Source: Elymus sibiricus (Eukaryota; Streptophyta; Magnoliopsida; Poales; Poaceae). From it: a DNA stretch of 64,000 nt. Below, one piece after another: positions 1 through 12,768 of the stretch. The DNA is taken from contig CM077667.1 in assembly GCA_039707655.1 (NCBI GenBank), forward strand, positions 547,440,222 through 547,504,221, read 5' to 3'. The position numbers were made by a program, and so were the translations under genes. Within the stretch, counting starts at the first letter, position 1, and every line of letters starts with the position of its first letter. The notes below the pieces were generated by a model. The model saw only the letters and a program-made list of their open reading frames with translations. It did no database searches and had not been told where the DNA came from.

Positions 1-442
1 AACCGTGCAGTGGAATTGTTTTCTTTACAAACCATTTCAGACATTTCGTGTTCACAAACTTTTCTCAAAATTGTTTTCCATATATGACCTCTCTTTGTGA
101 ATTTCGCCCCGAAACCCTGTCACTGATGCTCCGGACCCAAAGCTTGCCTAAAAACTCATCCAAAACTAACTTTTCAAGCGACCGTGCAGTGGAATTGTTT
201 TCTTTACAAACCATTTCAAACATTTCGCGTTCACAAACTTTTCTCAAAATAGTTCTCCATATATGACCTCTCTTTGTGAATTTCGCCCCGAAACCCTGTC
301 ACTGATGCTCCGGACCCAAAGCTTGCATAAAAACTCATCCAAAACTAACTTTTCAAGCGACTGTGCAGTGGAATTATTTTCTTTACAAACCATTTCAGAC
401 ATTTCGCATTCACAAACTTTTCTCAAAATAGTTCTCCATATA

Positions 443-495
443 CCATTTCAGACATTTCGCGTTCACAAACTTTTCTCAAAATAGGTCTCAATATA
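443..495 (+). repeat. 53-bp partial monomer
   Basis: After CCATATA (436-442) the sequence jumps back to CCATTTCAGACATTTCG and runs to CTCAATATA before TGACC, so consecutive ATGACC landmarks lie 232 bp apart (263 and 495). This is a 53-bp tandem duplication of the monomer end with a private CTCAATATATG variant. Confidence 0.93.
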
Positions 496-1031
496 TGACC
501 TCTCTTTGTGAATTTCGCCCCGAAACCCTGTAAGTGATGCTCCGGACCCAAAGCTTCCATAAAAACTCATCGAAAACTAACTTTTCAAGCGACCGTGTAG
601 TGGAATTGTTTTCTTTACAAACCATTTCAGACATTTCGCGTTCACAAACTTTTCTCAAAATTGTTCTCCATATATGACCTCTCTTTGTGAATTTCGCCCC
701 GAAACCCTGTCACTGATGCTCCGGACCCAAAGCTTGCATAAAAACTCATCCAAAATTACCTTTGCAAGCGACCGTGCAGTGGAATTGTTTTCTTTACAAA
801 CCATTTCAGACATTTCGCGTTCACAAACTTTTCTCAAAATAGGTCTCCATATATGACCTCTCTTTGTGAATTTCGCCCCGAAACCCTGTCACTGACCCTC
901 CGGACCCAAAGCTTGCATAAAAACTCATCCAAAACTAACTTTTCAAGCGACCGTGCAGTGGAATTATTTTCTTTACAAACTATTTCAGACATTTCGCGTT
1001 CACAAACTTTTCTCAAAATAGGGCTCCATAT

Positions 1032-1210
1032 ATGACCTCTCTTTGTGAATTTCGCCCCGAAACCCTGTCACTGACGCTCCGGACCCAAAGCTTGCATAAA
1101 AACTCATCCAAAACTAACTTTTCTAGCGACCGTGCAGTGGAATTGTTTTCTTTACAAACCATTTCAGACATTTCGCGTTCACAAACTTTTCTCAAAATAG
1201 GTCTCCATAT
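1032..1210 (+). repeat. Representative near-consensus 179-bp monomer
   Basis: Phase is set arbitrarily at the ATG inside CATATATGACC; the next monomer begins at 1211. This copy differs from my working consensus only by TTTTCTAGCG in place of TTTTCAAGCG. In order it carries a CTCTCTTTGTGAA block, the dyad TTTCGCCCCGAAA, the variable CTGACGCTCCGGACCC segment, a HindIII site, a second variable segment (AAAACTAACTTTTC, with alternatives ATTACC, ATTAGC and ATTAAC in other copies), AGCGACCGTGCAGTGG, a T-rich stretch, CATTTCAGACATTTCGCG, TTCACAAAC and AAAATAGGTCTCC. There are eight CpG dinucleotides per consensus unit. Confidence 0.95.
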
Positions 1211-1886
1211 ATGACCTCTCTTTGTGAATTTCGCCCCAAAACCCTGTCACTGATGCTCCGGACACAAAGCTTGCATAAAAACTCATCCAAAATTACCTTT
1301 TCGAGCGACCATGTAGTGGAATTGTTTTCTGTACAGACAATTTCAGACATTTCGCGTTCACAAACTTTTCTCAAAATAGGTCTCCATATATAACCTCTCT
1401 TTGTGAATTTCGCCCCGAAACCCTGTCACTGACGCTCCGGACCAAAAGCTTGCATAAAAACTCATCCAAAATTACCTTTTCAAGCGACCGTGGAGTGAAA
1501 TTGTTTTCTTTACAAACCATTTCAGACATTTCGCGTTCACAAACTTTTCTCAAAATAGGTCTCCATATATGACCTCTCTTTGTGAATTTCGCCCCGAAAC
1601 CCTGTGACTGACGCTCCGGACCGAAAGCTTGCATAAAAACTCATCCAAAACTAACTTTTCTAGCGACCGTGCAGTGGAATTGTTTTCTTTACAAACCATT
1701 TCAGACATTTCGCGTTCACAAACTTTTCTCAAAATAGGTCTCCATATATGACCTCTCTTTGTGAATTTCTCCCCGAAACCCTGTCACTGACGCTCCGGAC
1801 CCAAAGCTTGCATAAAAACTCATCCAAAACTAACTTTTCAAGCGACCGTGCAGTGGAATTGTTTTCTTTACAAACCATTTCAGACA

Positions 1887-1957
1887 TTTCGCGTTCACAA
1901 ACTTTTCTCAAAATAGGTCTCCATATATGACCTCTCTTTGTGAATTTCGCCCCGAAA
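1887..1957. repeat. Nested inverted-repeat (stem-loop/cruciform-prone) element, representative copy
   Basis: Three arm pairs are nested around CATATATG: TTTCG (1887-1891) with CGAAA (1953-1957), TTCACAAA (1894-1901) with TTTGTGAA (1937-1944), and AGGTC (1915-1919) with GACCT (1929-1933). The inner loop is 9 nt. All arms are perfect reverse complements. The same arrangement occurs in most monomers across the window. Some variants break the inner pair (AGTTC or AAGTC on the left, TACCT on the right) without a matching change. Actual folding is inference. Confidence 0.8.
1945..1957. repeat. Short dyad TTTCGCCCCGAAA, one per monomer
   Basis: This is a perfect 5-bp inverted repeat, TTTCG / CGAAA, separated by CCC. 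It is present in most monomers and competes with the larger nested stem for the same CGAAA arm. Common variants (TTTCTCCCCGAAA, TTTTGCCCCGAAA, TTTCGCCCTGAAA) shorten or break it, so it is not strictly maintained. A protein-binding role is possible but nothing in the sequence proves it. Confidence 0.7.
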
Positions 1958-2284
1958 CCCTGTCACTGACGCTACGGACCCAAAGCTTGCATAAAAATTC
2001 ATCGAAAATTAACTTTTCAAGCGACCATGCAGTGGAATTGTTTTCTTTACAAACCATTTCAGACATTTCGTGTTCACAAACTTTTCTGAAAATTGTTTTC
2101 CATATATGACCTCTCTTTGTGAATTTCGCCCCGAAACCCTGTCACTGATGCTCCGGACCCAAAGCTTGCCTAAAAACTCATCCAAAACTAACTTTTCAAG
2201 CGACCGTGCAGTGGAATTGTTTTCTTTACAAACCATTTCAGACATTTCGCGTTCACAAACTTTTCTCAAAATAGGTCTCCATAT

Positions 2285-2461
2285 ATGACCTCTCTTTGTG
2301 AATTTCGCCCCGAAACCCTGTCACTGACGCTACGGACCCAAAGCTTGAATAAAAACTCATCCAAAATTAACTTTTCAAGCGACCGTGCAGTGGAATTGTT
2401 TTCTTTACAAACATTTCAGACTTTCACGTTCACAAACTTTTCTCAAAATAGGTCTACATAT
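2285..2461 (+). repeat. 177-bp monomer variant
   Basis: Two single-base deletions: ACAAACATTTCAGACTTTC replaces ACAAACCATTTCAGACATTTC. This copy also has TTCACGTTC. The next ATGACC landmark is at 2462. Confidence 0.9.
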
Positions 2462-2736
2462 ATGACCTCTCTTTGTGAATTTCGCCTCGAAACCCTGTGA
2501 CTGACGCTCCGGACCCAAAGCTTGCATAAAAACTCATCCAAAACTAACATTTCAAGCGACCGTGCAGTGGAATTGTTTTCTTTACAAACGATTTCAGACA
2601 TTTCGCGTTCACAAACTTTTCTCAAAATAGGTCTCCATATATGACCTCTCTTTGTGAATTTCGCCCCGAAACCTTGTCACTGTCGCTCCGGACCCAAAGC
2701 TTGCATAAAAACTCATCCAAAACTAACTTTTCAAGC

Positions 2737-4382
2737 AACCGTGCAGTGGAATTGTTTTCTTTACAAACCATTTCAGACATTTCGTGTTCACAAACTTTTC
2801 TCAAAATTGTTTTCCATATATGACCTCTCTTTGTGAATTTCGCCCCGAAACCCTGTCACTGATGCTCCGGACCCAAAGCTTGCCTAAAAACTCATCCAAA
2901 ACTAACTTTTCAAGCGACCGTGCAGTGGAATTGTTTTCTTTACAAACCATTTCAAACATTTCGCGTTCACAAACTTTTCTCAAAATAGTTCTCCATATAT
3001 GACCTCTCTTTGTGAATTTCGCCCCGAAACCCTGTCACTGATGCTCCGGACCCAAAGCTTGCATAAAAACTCATCCAAAACTAACTTTTCAAGCGACTGT
3101 GCAGTGGAATTATTTTCTTTACAAACCATTTCAGACATTCCGCATTCACAAACTTTTCTCAAAATAGTTCTCCATATACCATTTCAGACATTTCGCGTTC
3201 ACAAACTTTTCTCAAAATAGGTCTCAATATATGACCTCTCTTTGTGAATTTCGCCCCGAAACCCTGTAAGTGATGCTCCGGACCCAAAGCTTCCATAAAA
3301 ACTCATCGAAAACTAACTTTTCAAGCGACCGTGTAGTGGAATTGTTTTCTTTACAAACCATTTCAGACATTTCGCGTTCAGAAACTTTTCTCAAAATTGT
3401 TCTCCATATATGACCTCTCTTTGTGAATTTCGCCCCGAAACCCTGTCACTGATGCTCCGGACCCAAAGCTTGCATAAAAACTCATCCAAAATTACCTTTG
3501 CAAGCGACCGTGCAGTGGAATTGTTTTCTTTACAAACCATTTCAGACATTTCGCGTTCACAAACTTTTCTCAAAATAGGTCTCCATATATGACCTCTCTT
3601 TGTGAATTTCGCCCCGAAACCCTGTCACTGACCCTCCGGACCCAAAGCTTGCATAAAAACTCATCCAAAACTAACTTTTCAAGCGACCGTGCAGTGGAAT
3701 TATTTTCTTTACAAACTATTTCAGACATTTCGCGTTCACAAACTTTTCTCAAAATAGGGCTCCATATATTACCTCTCTTTGTGAATTTCGCCCCGAAACC
3801 CTGTCACTGACGCTCCGGACCCAAAGCTTGCATAAAAACTCATCCAAAACTAACTTTTCTAGCGACCGTGCAGTGGAATTGTTTTCTTTACAAACCATTT
3901 CAGACATTTCGCGTTCACAAACTTTTCTCAAAATAGGTCTCCATATATGACCTCTCTTTGTGAATTTCGCCCCAAAACCCTGTCACTGATGCTCCGGACA
4001 CAAAGCTTGCATAAAAACTCATCCAAAATTACCTTTTCGAGCGACCATGTAGTGGAATTGTTTTCTGTACAGACAATTTCAGACATTTCGCGTTCACAAA
4101 CTTTTCTCAAAATAGGTCTCCATATATAACCTCTCTTTGTGAATTTCGCCCCGAAACCCTGTCACTGACGCTCCGGACCAAAAGCTTGCATAAAAACTCA
4201 TCCAAAATTACCTTTTCAAGCGACCGTGGAGTGAAATTGTTTTCTTTACAAACCATTTCAGACATTTCGCGTTCACAAACTTTTCTCAAAATAGGTCTCC
4301 ATATATGACCTCTCTTTGTGAATTTCGCCCCGAAACCCTGTGACTGACGCTCCGGACCGAAAGCTTGCATAAAAACTCATCC
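2737..4382 (+). repeat. 2736-bp higher-order repeat, block A copy 2
   Basis: Second copy of 1-1646. Only a few substitutions were seen, for example CATTCCGCATTC near 3140 against CATTTCGCATTC, and ATATTACC at 3768 against ATATGACC at 1032. Downstream of 4382 the variant order changes, so the repeat is cut short here. Confidence 0.9.
3179..3231 (+). repeat. 53-bp partial monomer
   Basis: Same junction CCATATA/CCATTTCAG as at 443, exactly 2736 bp downstream of it, with the same CTCAATATATG variant. Confidence 0.93.
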
Positions 4383-5360
4383 TAAACTAACTTTTCAAGC
4401 GACCGTGCACTGGAATTATTTTCTTTACAAACCATTTCAGACATTTCGCGTTCACAAACTTTTGTCTAAATAGGTCTCCATATATGACCTCTCTTTGTGA
4501 ATTTCTCCCCGAAACCCTGTCACTGACGCTCCGGACCCAAAGCTTGCATAAAAACTCATCCAAAACTAACTTTTCAAGCGACCGTGCAGTGGAATTGTTT
4601 TCTTTACAAACCATTTCAGACATTTCGCGTTCACAAACTTTTCTCAAAACAGGTCTCCATATATGACCTCTCTTTGTGAATTTCGCTCCGAAACCCTGTC
4701 ACTGACGCTCAGGACCCAAAGCTTGAATAAAAACTCATCCAAAATTAGCTTTGCAAGCGACCGTGCAGTGGAATTGTTTTCTTTACAAACCATTTCAGAC
4801 ATTTCGCGTTCACAAACTTTTCTCAAAATAGGTCTCCATATATGACCTCTCTTTGTGAATTTCGCCCCGAAAACCTGTCACTAACACTCCGGACCCAAAG
4901 CTTGCATAAAAACTCATCCAAAACTAACTTTTCAAGCGACCGTGTAGTGGAATTGTTTTCTTTACAAACCATTTCAGACATTTCGCGTTCACAAACTTTT
5001 CTCAAAATAGGTCTCCATATATTACATCCCTTTGTGAATTTCGCCCCGAAACCCTGTCACTAACGCTCCGTTCCCAAAGCTTGCATAAAAACTCATCCAA
5101 AACTAACTTTTCAAGCGACCGTGCAGTGGAATTGTTTTCTTCACAAACCATTTCAGACATTTCGCGTTCACAAACTTTTCTCAAAATAGGTCTCCATATA
5201 TGACCTCTCTTTGTGAATTTCGCCCTGAAACCCTGTCACTGATGCTCCGTACCCAAAGCTTGCATAAAAACTCATCCAAAATTACCTTTTCAAGCGACCG
5301 TGCAGTGGAATTGTTTTCTTTACAAACCATTTCAGACATTTCGCGTTCACAAACTTTTCT
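3890..5360 (+). repeat. Duplicated 1.47-kb block B, copy 1
   Basis: Matches 6933-8403 at an offset of 3043 bp, exactly 17 monomers. Shared rare markers include AAACTTTTGTCTAAATAGG, a monomer with GTGCACTGG, and ATATTACATCCC. Differences are few, for example CGTTCCC against CGTACCC near 5070/8113. The end is approximate. Confidence 0.85.
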
Positions 5361-6932
5361 CAAAATAGGTCTCCATATATGACCTCTCTTTGTGAATTTC
5401 GCCCCGAAACCCTGTCACTAACGCTCCGGACAGAAAGCTTGCATAAAAACTCATCCAAAACTAACTTTTCAAGCGACCGTGTAGTGGAATTGTTTTCTTT
5501 ACAAACCATTTCAGACATTTCGCGTTCACAAACTTTTCTCAAAATAGGTCTCCATATATGACCTCTCTTTGTGAATTTCGCCCCGAAACCCTGTCACTGA
5601 CGCTCCGGACCCAAAGCTTGCATAAAAACTCATCCAAAGTTACCTTTTCAAGCGACCGTGCAGTGGAATTGTTTTCTTTACAAACCATTTCAGACATTTC
5701 GCGTTCACAAACTTTTCTCAAAATAGGTCTCCATATATGACCTCTCTTTATGAATTTCGCCCCGAAACCCTGTCACTGACGCTCCGGACCCAAAGCTTGC
5801 ATAAAAACTCATCCAAAACTAACTTATCAAACGACCATGCAGTGGAATTGTTTTCTGTACAAACAATTTCAGACATTTCGCGTTCACAAACTTTTCTCAA
5901 TATAGGTCTCCATATATGACCTCTCTTTGTGAATTTCGTCCCGAAACCCTGTCACTGTCGCTCCGGACCCAAAGCTTGCATAAAAACTCATCCAAAACTA
6001 ACTTTTCAAGCGACCGTGCAGTGGAATTGTTTTCTTTACAAACCATTTCAGACATTTCGCGTTCACAAACTTTTCTCAAAATAGGTCTACATATATGACC
6101 TCTCTTTGTGAATTTCTCCCCGAAACCCTGTCACTGACGCTCAGGACCCAAAGCTTGAATAAAAACTCATCCAAAATTACCTTTGCAAGCGACCGTGCAG
6201 TGGAATTGTTTTCTTTACAAACCATATCAGACATTTCGCGTTCACAACCTTTTCTCAAAATAGGTCTCCATATATGACCTCTCTTTGTGAATTTCGCCCC
6301 GAATCCCTGTCACTGACGCTCCGGACCCAAAGCTTGCATAAAAACTCATCCAAAACTAACTTTTCAAGCGACCATGCAGTGGAATTGTTTTCTTTACAAA
6401 CCATTTCAGACATTTCGCGTTCACAAACTTTTCTCAAAATAGGTCTCCATATATGACCTCTCTTTGTGAATTTCGCCCCGAAACCCTGTCACTCACGCTC
6501 CGGACCCAAAGCTTGAATAAAAACTCATCCAAAATTACCTTTTCAAGCGACCGTGCAGTGGAATTGTTTTCTTTACAAACCATTTCAGACATTTCGCGTT
6601 CACAAACTTTTCTCAAAATAGGTCTCCATATATGACCTCTCTTTGTGAATTTCGCCCCGAAACCCTGTCACTAACACTCCGGACCCAAAGCTTGCATAAA
6701 AACTCATCCAAAACTAACTTTTCAAGCGACCGTGTAGTGGAATTGTTTTCTTTACAAACCATTTCAGACATTTCGCGTTCACAAACTTTTCTCAAAATAG
6801 GTCTCCATATATTACATCCCTTTGTGAATTTCGCCCCGAAACCCTGTCACTAACGCTCCGTACCCAAAGCTTGCATAAAAACTCATCCAAAACTAACTTT
6901 TCAAGCGACCGTGCAGTGGAATTGTTTTCTTC

Positions 6933-8403
6933 ACAAACCATTTCAGACATTTCGCGTTCACAAACTTTTCTCAAAATAGGTCTCCATATATGACCTCTCT
7001 TTGTGAATTTCGCCCCAAAACCCTGTCACTGATGCTCCGGACACAAAGCTTGCATAAAAACTCATCCAAAATTACCTTTTCGAGCGACCATGTAGTGGAA
7101 TTGTTTTCTGTACAAACAATTTCAGACATTTCGCGTTCACAAACTTTTCTCAAAATAGGTCTCCATATATGACCTCTCTTTGTGAATTTCGCCCCGAAAC
7201 CCTGTCACTGACGCTCCGGACCAAAAGCTTGCATAAAAACTCATCCAAAATTACCTTTTCAAGCGACCGTGGAGTGAAATTGTTTTCTTTACAAACCATT
7301 TCAGACATTTCGCGTTCACAAACTTTTCTCAAAATAGGTCTCCATATATGACCTCTCTTTGTGAATTTCGCCCCGAAACCCTGTGACTGACGCTCCGGAC
7401 CGAAAGCTTGCATAAAAACTCATCCTAAACTAACTTTTCAAGCGACCGTGCACTGGAATTATTTTCTTTACAAACCATTTCAGACATTTCGCGTTCACAA
7501 ACTTTTGTCTAAATAGGTCTCCATATATGACCTCTCTTTGTGAATTTCTCCCCGAAACCCTGTCACTGACGCTCCGGACCCAAAGCTTGCATAAAAACTC
7601 ATCCAAAACTAACTTTTCAAGCGACCGTGCAGTGGAATTGTTTTCTTTACAAACCATTTCAGACATTTCGCGTTCACAAACTTTTCTCAAAACAGGTCTC
7701 CATATATGACCTCTCTTTGTGAATTTCGCTCCGAAACCCTGTCACTGACGCTCACGACCCAAAGCTTGAATAAAAACTCATCCAAAATTAGCTTTGCAAG
7801 CGACCGTGCAGTGGAATTGTTTTCTTTACAAACCATTTCAGACATTTCGCGTTCACAAACTTTTCTCAAAATAGGTCTCCATATATGACCTCTCTTTGTG
7901 AATTTCGCCCCGAAAACCTGTCACTAACACTCCGGACCCAAAGCTTGCATAAAAACTCATCCAAAACTAACTTTTCAAGCGACCGTGTAGTGGAATTGTT
8001 TTCTTTACAAACCATTTCAGACATTTCGCGTTCACAAACTTTTCTCAAAATAGGTCTCCATATATTACATCCCTTTGTGAATTTCGCCCCGAAACCCTGT
8101 CACTAACGCTCCGTACCCAAAGCTTGCATAAAAACTCATCCAAAACTAACTTTTCAAGCGACCGTGCAGTGGAATTGTTTTCTTCACAAACCATTTCAGA
8201 CATTTCGTGTTCACAAACTTTTCTCAAAATAGGTCTCCATATATGACCTCTCTTTGTGAATTTCGCCCTGAAACCCTGTCACTGATGCTCCGTACCCAAA
8301 GCTTGCATAAAAACTCATCCAAAATTACCTTTTCAAGCGACCGTGCAGTGGAATTGTTTTCTTTACAAACCATTTCAGACATTTCGCGTTCACAAACTTT
8401 TCT
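6933..8403 (+). repeat. Duplicated block B, copy 2
   Basis: Second copy of 3890-5360, preserving the same order of variants. Part of it is shared again with 34298-35400, which makes this the middle member of a three-level duplication. Confidence 0.85.
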
Positions 8404-10201
8404 CCAAATAGGTCTCCATATATGACCTCTCTTTGTGAATTTCGCCCCGAAACCCTGTCACTGACGCTCCGGACCCAAAGCTTGCATAAAAACTCATCCA
8501 AAACTAACTTTTCAAGCGACCATGCAGTGGAATTGTTTTCTTTACATACCATTTCAGACATTTCGCGTTCACAAACTTTTCTCAAAATAGGTCTCCATAT
8601 ATGACCTCTCTTTGTGAATTTCGCCCCGAAACCCTGTCACTCACGCTCCGGACCCAAAGCTTGAATAAAAACTCATCCAAAATTACCTTTTCAAGCGACC
8701 GTGCAGTGGAATTGTTTTCTTTACAAACCATTTCAGACATTTCGCGTTCACAAACTTTTCTCAAAATAGGTCTCCATATATGACCTCTCTTTGTGAATTT
8801 CGCCCCGAAACCCTGTCACTGACGCTCCGGACCCAAAGCTTGCATAAAAACTCATCCAAAACTAACTTATCAAGCGACCATGTAGTGGAATTGTTTTCTG
8901 TACAAACAATTTTAGACATTTCGCGTTCACAAACTTTTCTCAAAATAGGTCTCCATATATGACCTCTCTTTGTGAATTTCGCCCCGAAACCCTGTCACTG
9001 TCGCTCCGGACCCAAAGCTTGCATAAAAACTCATCCAAAACTAACTTTTCAAGCGACCGTGCAGTGGAATTGTTTTCTTTACAAACCATTTCAGACATTT
9101 CGGGTTCACAAACTTTTCTCAAAATAGGTCTCCATATATGACCTCTCTTTGTGAATTTCGCCCCGAAACCCTGTCACTCACGCTCCGAACCCAAAGCTTC
9201 CATAAAAACTCATCCAAAACTACCTTTTCAAGCGACCGTGCAGTGGAATTGTTTTCTTTACAAACCATTTCAGACATTTCGCATTCACAAACTTTTCTCA
9301 AAATAGGTCTACATATATGACCTCTCTTTGTGAATTTCGCCTCGAAACCCTGTGACTGACGCTCCGGACCCAAAGCTTGCATAAAACCTCATCCAAAACT
9401 AACTTTTCAAGCGACCGTGCAGTGGAATTGTTTTCTTTACAAACCATTTCAGACATTTCGCGTTCACAAACTTTTCTCAAAATAGGTCTCCATATATGAC
9501 CTCTCTTTGTGAATTTCACCCCGAAACCCTGTCACTGACGCTCCAGACCCAAAGCTTGAATAAAAACTCATCCAAAATTACCTTTTCAAGCGACCGTGCA
9601 GTGGAATTGTTTTCTTTACAAAGCATTTCAGACGTTTCGCGTTCACAAACTTTTCTCAAAATAGTTCTCCATATATGACCTCTCTTTGTGAATTTCGCCT
9701 CGAAACCCTGTGACTGACGCTCCGGACCCAAAGCTTGCATAAAAACTCATCCAAAACTAACTTTTCAAGCGACCGTGCAGTGGAATTGTTTTCTTTACAA
9801 ACCATTTCAGACATTTCGCGTTCACAAACTTTTCTCAAAATAGGTCTCCATATATGACCTCTCTTTGTGAATTTCGCCCCGAAACCCTGTCACTGACGCT
9901 CCGGACCCATAGCTTGCATAAAAACTCATCCAAAACTAACTTTTCAAGCGACCGTGCAGTGGAATTATTTTCTTTACAAACCATTTCAGACATTTCGCGT
10001 TCACAAACTTTTCTCAAAATAGGTCTCCATATATGACCTCTCTTTGTGAATTTTGCCCCGAAACCCTGTCACTGTCGCTCCGGACCCAAAGCTTGCATAA
10101 AAACTCATCCAAAACTAACTTTTCAAGCGACCGTGCAGTGGAATTGTTTTCTTTACAAACCATTTCAGACATTTCGTGTTCACAAACTTTTCTCAAAATA
10201 G
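7119..10201 (+). repeat. 3.08-kb block C, copy 1
   Basis: Matches 34298-37380 at an offset of 27179 bp. Shared rare markers include the ATATTACATCCC monomer, CTCCAAATAGG near 8403, a TTGTACAAACAATTTTAGAC monomer near 8896, CATTTCGGGTTC near 9109, CATAAAACCTCATCC near 9380 and CAAAGCATTTCAGACG near 9620. The match ends where 10202 reads T and 37381 reads G. Confidence 0.9.
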
Positions 10202-10570
10202 TTTTCCATATATGACCTCTCATTGTGAATTTCGCCCCGAAACCCTGTCACTGATGCTCCGGACCCAAAGGTTGCATAAAAACTCATCCAAAACTAACTT
10301 TTCAAGCGACCGTGCAGTGGAATTGTTTCCTTTACAAACCATTTCAAACATTTCGCGTTCACAAACTTTTCTCCAAATAGTTCTCCATATATGACCTCTC
10401 TTTGTGAATTTCGCCCCGAAACCCTGTCCCTGATGCTCCGGACCCAAAGCTTGCATAAAAACTCATCCAAAACTAACTTTTCAAGTGACTGTGCAGTGGA
10501 ATTATTTTGTTTACAAACCATTTCAGACATTTCGCATTCACAAACTTTTCTCAAAATAGTTCTCCATATA

Positions 10571-10623
10571 CCATTTCAGACATTTCGCGTTCACAAACTT
10601 TTCTCAAAATAGGTCTCAATATA
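10571..10623 (+). repeat. 53-bp partial monomer
   Basis: Same CCATATA/CCATTTCAG junction. The following monomer carries CTTCTATAAAAAC in place of the usual CTTGCATAAAAAC. Confidence 0.93.
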
Positions 10624-10887
10624 TGACCTCTCTTTGTGAATTTCGCCCCGAAACCCTGTAACTGATGCTCCGGACCCAAAGCTTCTATAAAAACTCATCG
10701 AAAATTAACTTTTCAAGCGACCGTGCAGTGAAATTGTTTTCTTTACAAACCATTTTAGACATTTCGCGTTCACAAACTTTTCTCAAAATAGGTCTCCATA
10801 TATGACCTCTCTTTGTGAATTTCGCCCCGAAACCCTATCACTCACGCTCCGAACCCAAAGCTTCCATAAAAACTCATCCAAAACTAA

Positions 10888-11926
10888 CTTTTCAAGCGAC
10901 CGTGCAGTGGAATTGTTTTCTTTACAAACCATTTCAGAAATTTCGCGTTCACAAACTTTTCTGAAAATAGGTCTCCATATATTACCTCTCTTTGTGAATT
11001 TCGCCCCGAAACCCTGTCACTGAAGCTCCGGACCCAAAGCTTGCATAAAAACTCATCCAAAACTAACTTTTCGAGCGACCGTGCAGTGGAATTGTTTTCT
11101 TTACAAACCATTTCAGACATTTCGCGTTCACAAACTTTTCTCAAAATAGGTCTCCATATATGACCTCTCTTTGTGAATTTCGCCCCGAAACCCTGTCACT
11201 CACGCTCCGGACCCAAAGCTTCCATAAAAACTCATCCAAAACTAACTTTTCAAGCGACCGTGCAGTGGAATTGTTTTCTTTACAAACCATTTCAGACATT
11301 TTGCGTTCACAAACTTTTCTCAAAATAGGTCTCCATATATGACCTCTCTTTGTGAATTTCTCCCCGAAACCCTGTCACTGATGCTCCGGACCCAAAGCTT
11401 GCATAAAAACTCACCCAGAACTAAATTTTCAAGCGACCGTGCAGTGGAATTGTTTTCTTTACAAACCATTTCAGAAATTTCGCGTTCACAAACTTTTCTC
11501 AAAATAGGTCTCCATATATGACCTCTCTTTGTGAATTTCGCCCCGAAACCCTGTCACTGAAGCTCCGGACCCAAAGCTTGCATAAAAACTCATCCAAAAC
11601 TAACTTTTCAAGCGACCGTGCAGTGAAATTGTTTTCTTTACAAACCATTTCAGACATTTCGCGTTCACAAAATTTTCTCAAAATAGGTCTCCATATATGA
11701 CCTCTCTTTGTGAATTTCGTCCCGAAAGCCTGTCACTAATGCTCCGGACCGAAAGCTTGCATAAAAACTCATCCAAAATTAGCTTTTCAAGCGACCGTGC
11801 AGTGGAATTGTTTTCTTTACAAACCATTTCAGACATTTCGCGTTCACAAACTTTTCTCAAAATAAGTCTCCATATATGACCTCTCTTTGTGAATTTCGCC
11901 CCGAAACCCTGTCACTGAAGCTCCGG
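10888..11926 (+). repeat. Duplicated block D, copy 1
   Basis: Matches 37835-38873 at an offset of 26947 bp. A shared rare monomer reads CACCCAGAACTAAATTTTC (near 11412). After 11926 the second copy contains one extra monomer, then resumes similarity at an offset of 27126 (12036 with 39162). Confidence 0.85.
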
Positions 11927-12591
11927 ACCCAAAGCTTGCATAAAAACTCATCCAAAACTAACTTTTCAAGCGACCGTGCAGTGGAATTGTTTTCTTTACA
12001 AACCATTTCAGACATTTCGCGTTCACAAACTTTTCTCAAAATAGGTCTCCATATATGACCTCTCTTTGTGAATTTCGTCCCGAAAGCCTGTCACTAATGC
12101 TCCGGACCGAAAGCTTGCATAAAAACTCATCCAAAATTAGCTTTTCAAGCGACCGTGCAGTGGAATTGTTTTCTTTACAAACCATTTCAGACATTTCGCG
12201 TTCACAAACTTTTCTCAAAATAGGTCTCCATATATGACCTCTCTTTGTGAATTTCGCCTCGAAACCCTGTGACTGACGCTCCGGACCCAAAGCTTGCATA
12301 AAAACTCATCCAAAACTAACTTTTCAAGCGACCGTGCAGTGGAATTGTTTTCTTTACAAACCATTTCAGACATTTCGCGTTCACAAACTTTTCTCAAAAT
12401 AGGTCTCCATATATGACCTCTCTTTGTAAATTTCGCTCCGAAACCCTGTCACTGACGCTCAGGACCCAAAGCTTGAATAAAAACTCATCCAAAATTACCT
12501 TTGCAAGCGACCGTGCAGTGGAATTGTTTTCTTTACAAACCATTGCAGACATTTCGCGTTCACAAACTTTTCTCAAAATAGGTCTCCATAT

Positions 12592-12768
12592 ATGACCTCT
12601 CTTTGTGAATTTCGCCCCGAAACCCTGTCACTGACGCTACGGACCCAAAGCTTGCATAAAAATTCATCGAAAATTAACTTTTCAAGCGACCGTGCAGTGG
12701 AATTGTTTTCTTTACAAACATTTCAGACTTTCGCGTTCACAAACTTTTCTCAAAATAGGTCTCCATAT
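12592..12768 (+). repeat. 177-bp monomer variant
   Basis: Carries the same two deletions, with AAATTCATCG and CTACGG markers. The length shift puts the open frames of neighbouring monomers in register by chance. Confidence 0.9.

Larger units (their letters stand above)
1..1646 (+). repeat. 2736-bp higher-order repeat, block A copy 1
   Basis: This stretch matches 2737-4382 at a constant offset of 2736 bp, including the rare 53-bp fragment and the same order of variant monomers. The match breaks at 1647 (A against T at 4383). The period equals fifteen 179-bp monomers plus 53 bp minus 2 bp for one short monomer (2285-2461). The left end lies outside the window. Confidence 0.9.

Noticed and set aside
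523..540. CCTGTAAGTGATG, resembling a 5' splice site (also near 3262)
   Set aside because: It is a two-base variant of CCTGTCACTGATG in one monomer type and its block copy, with no exon context.
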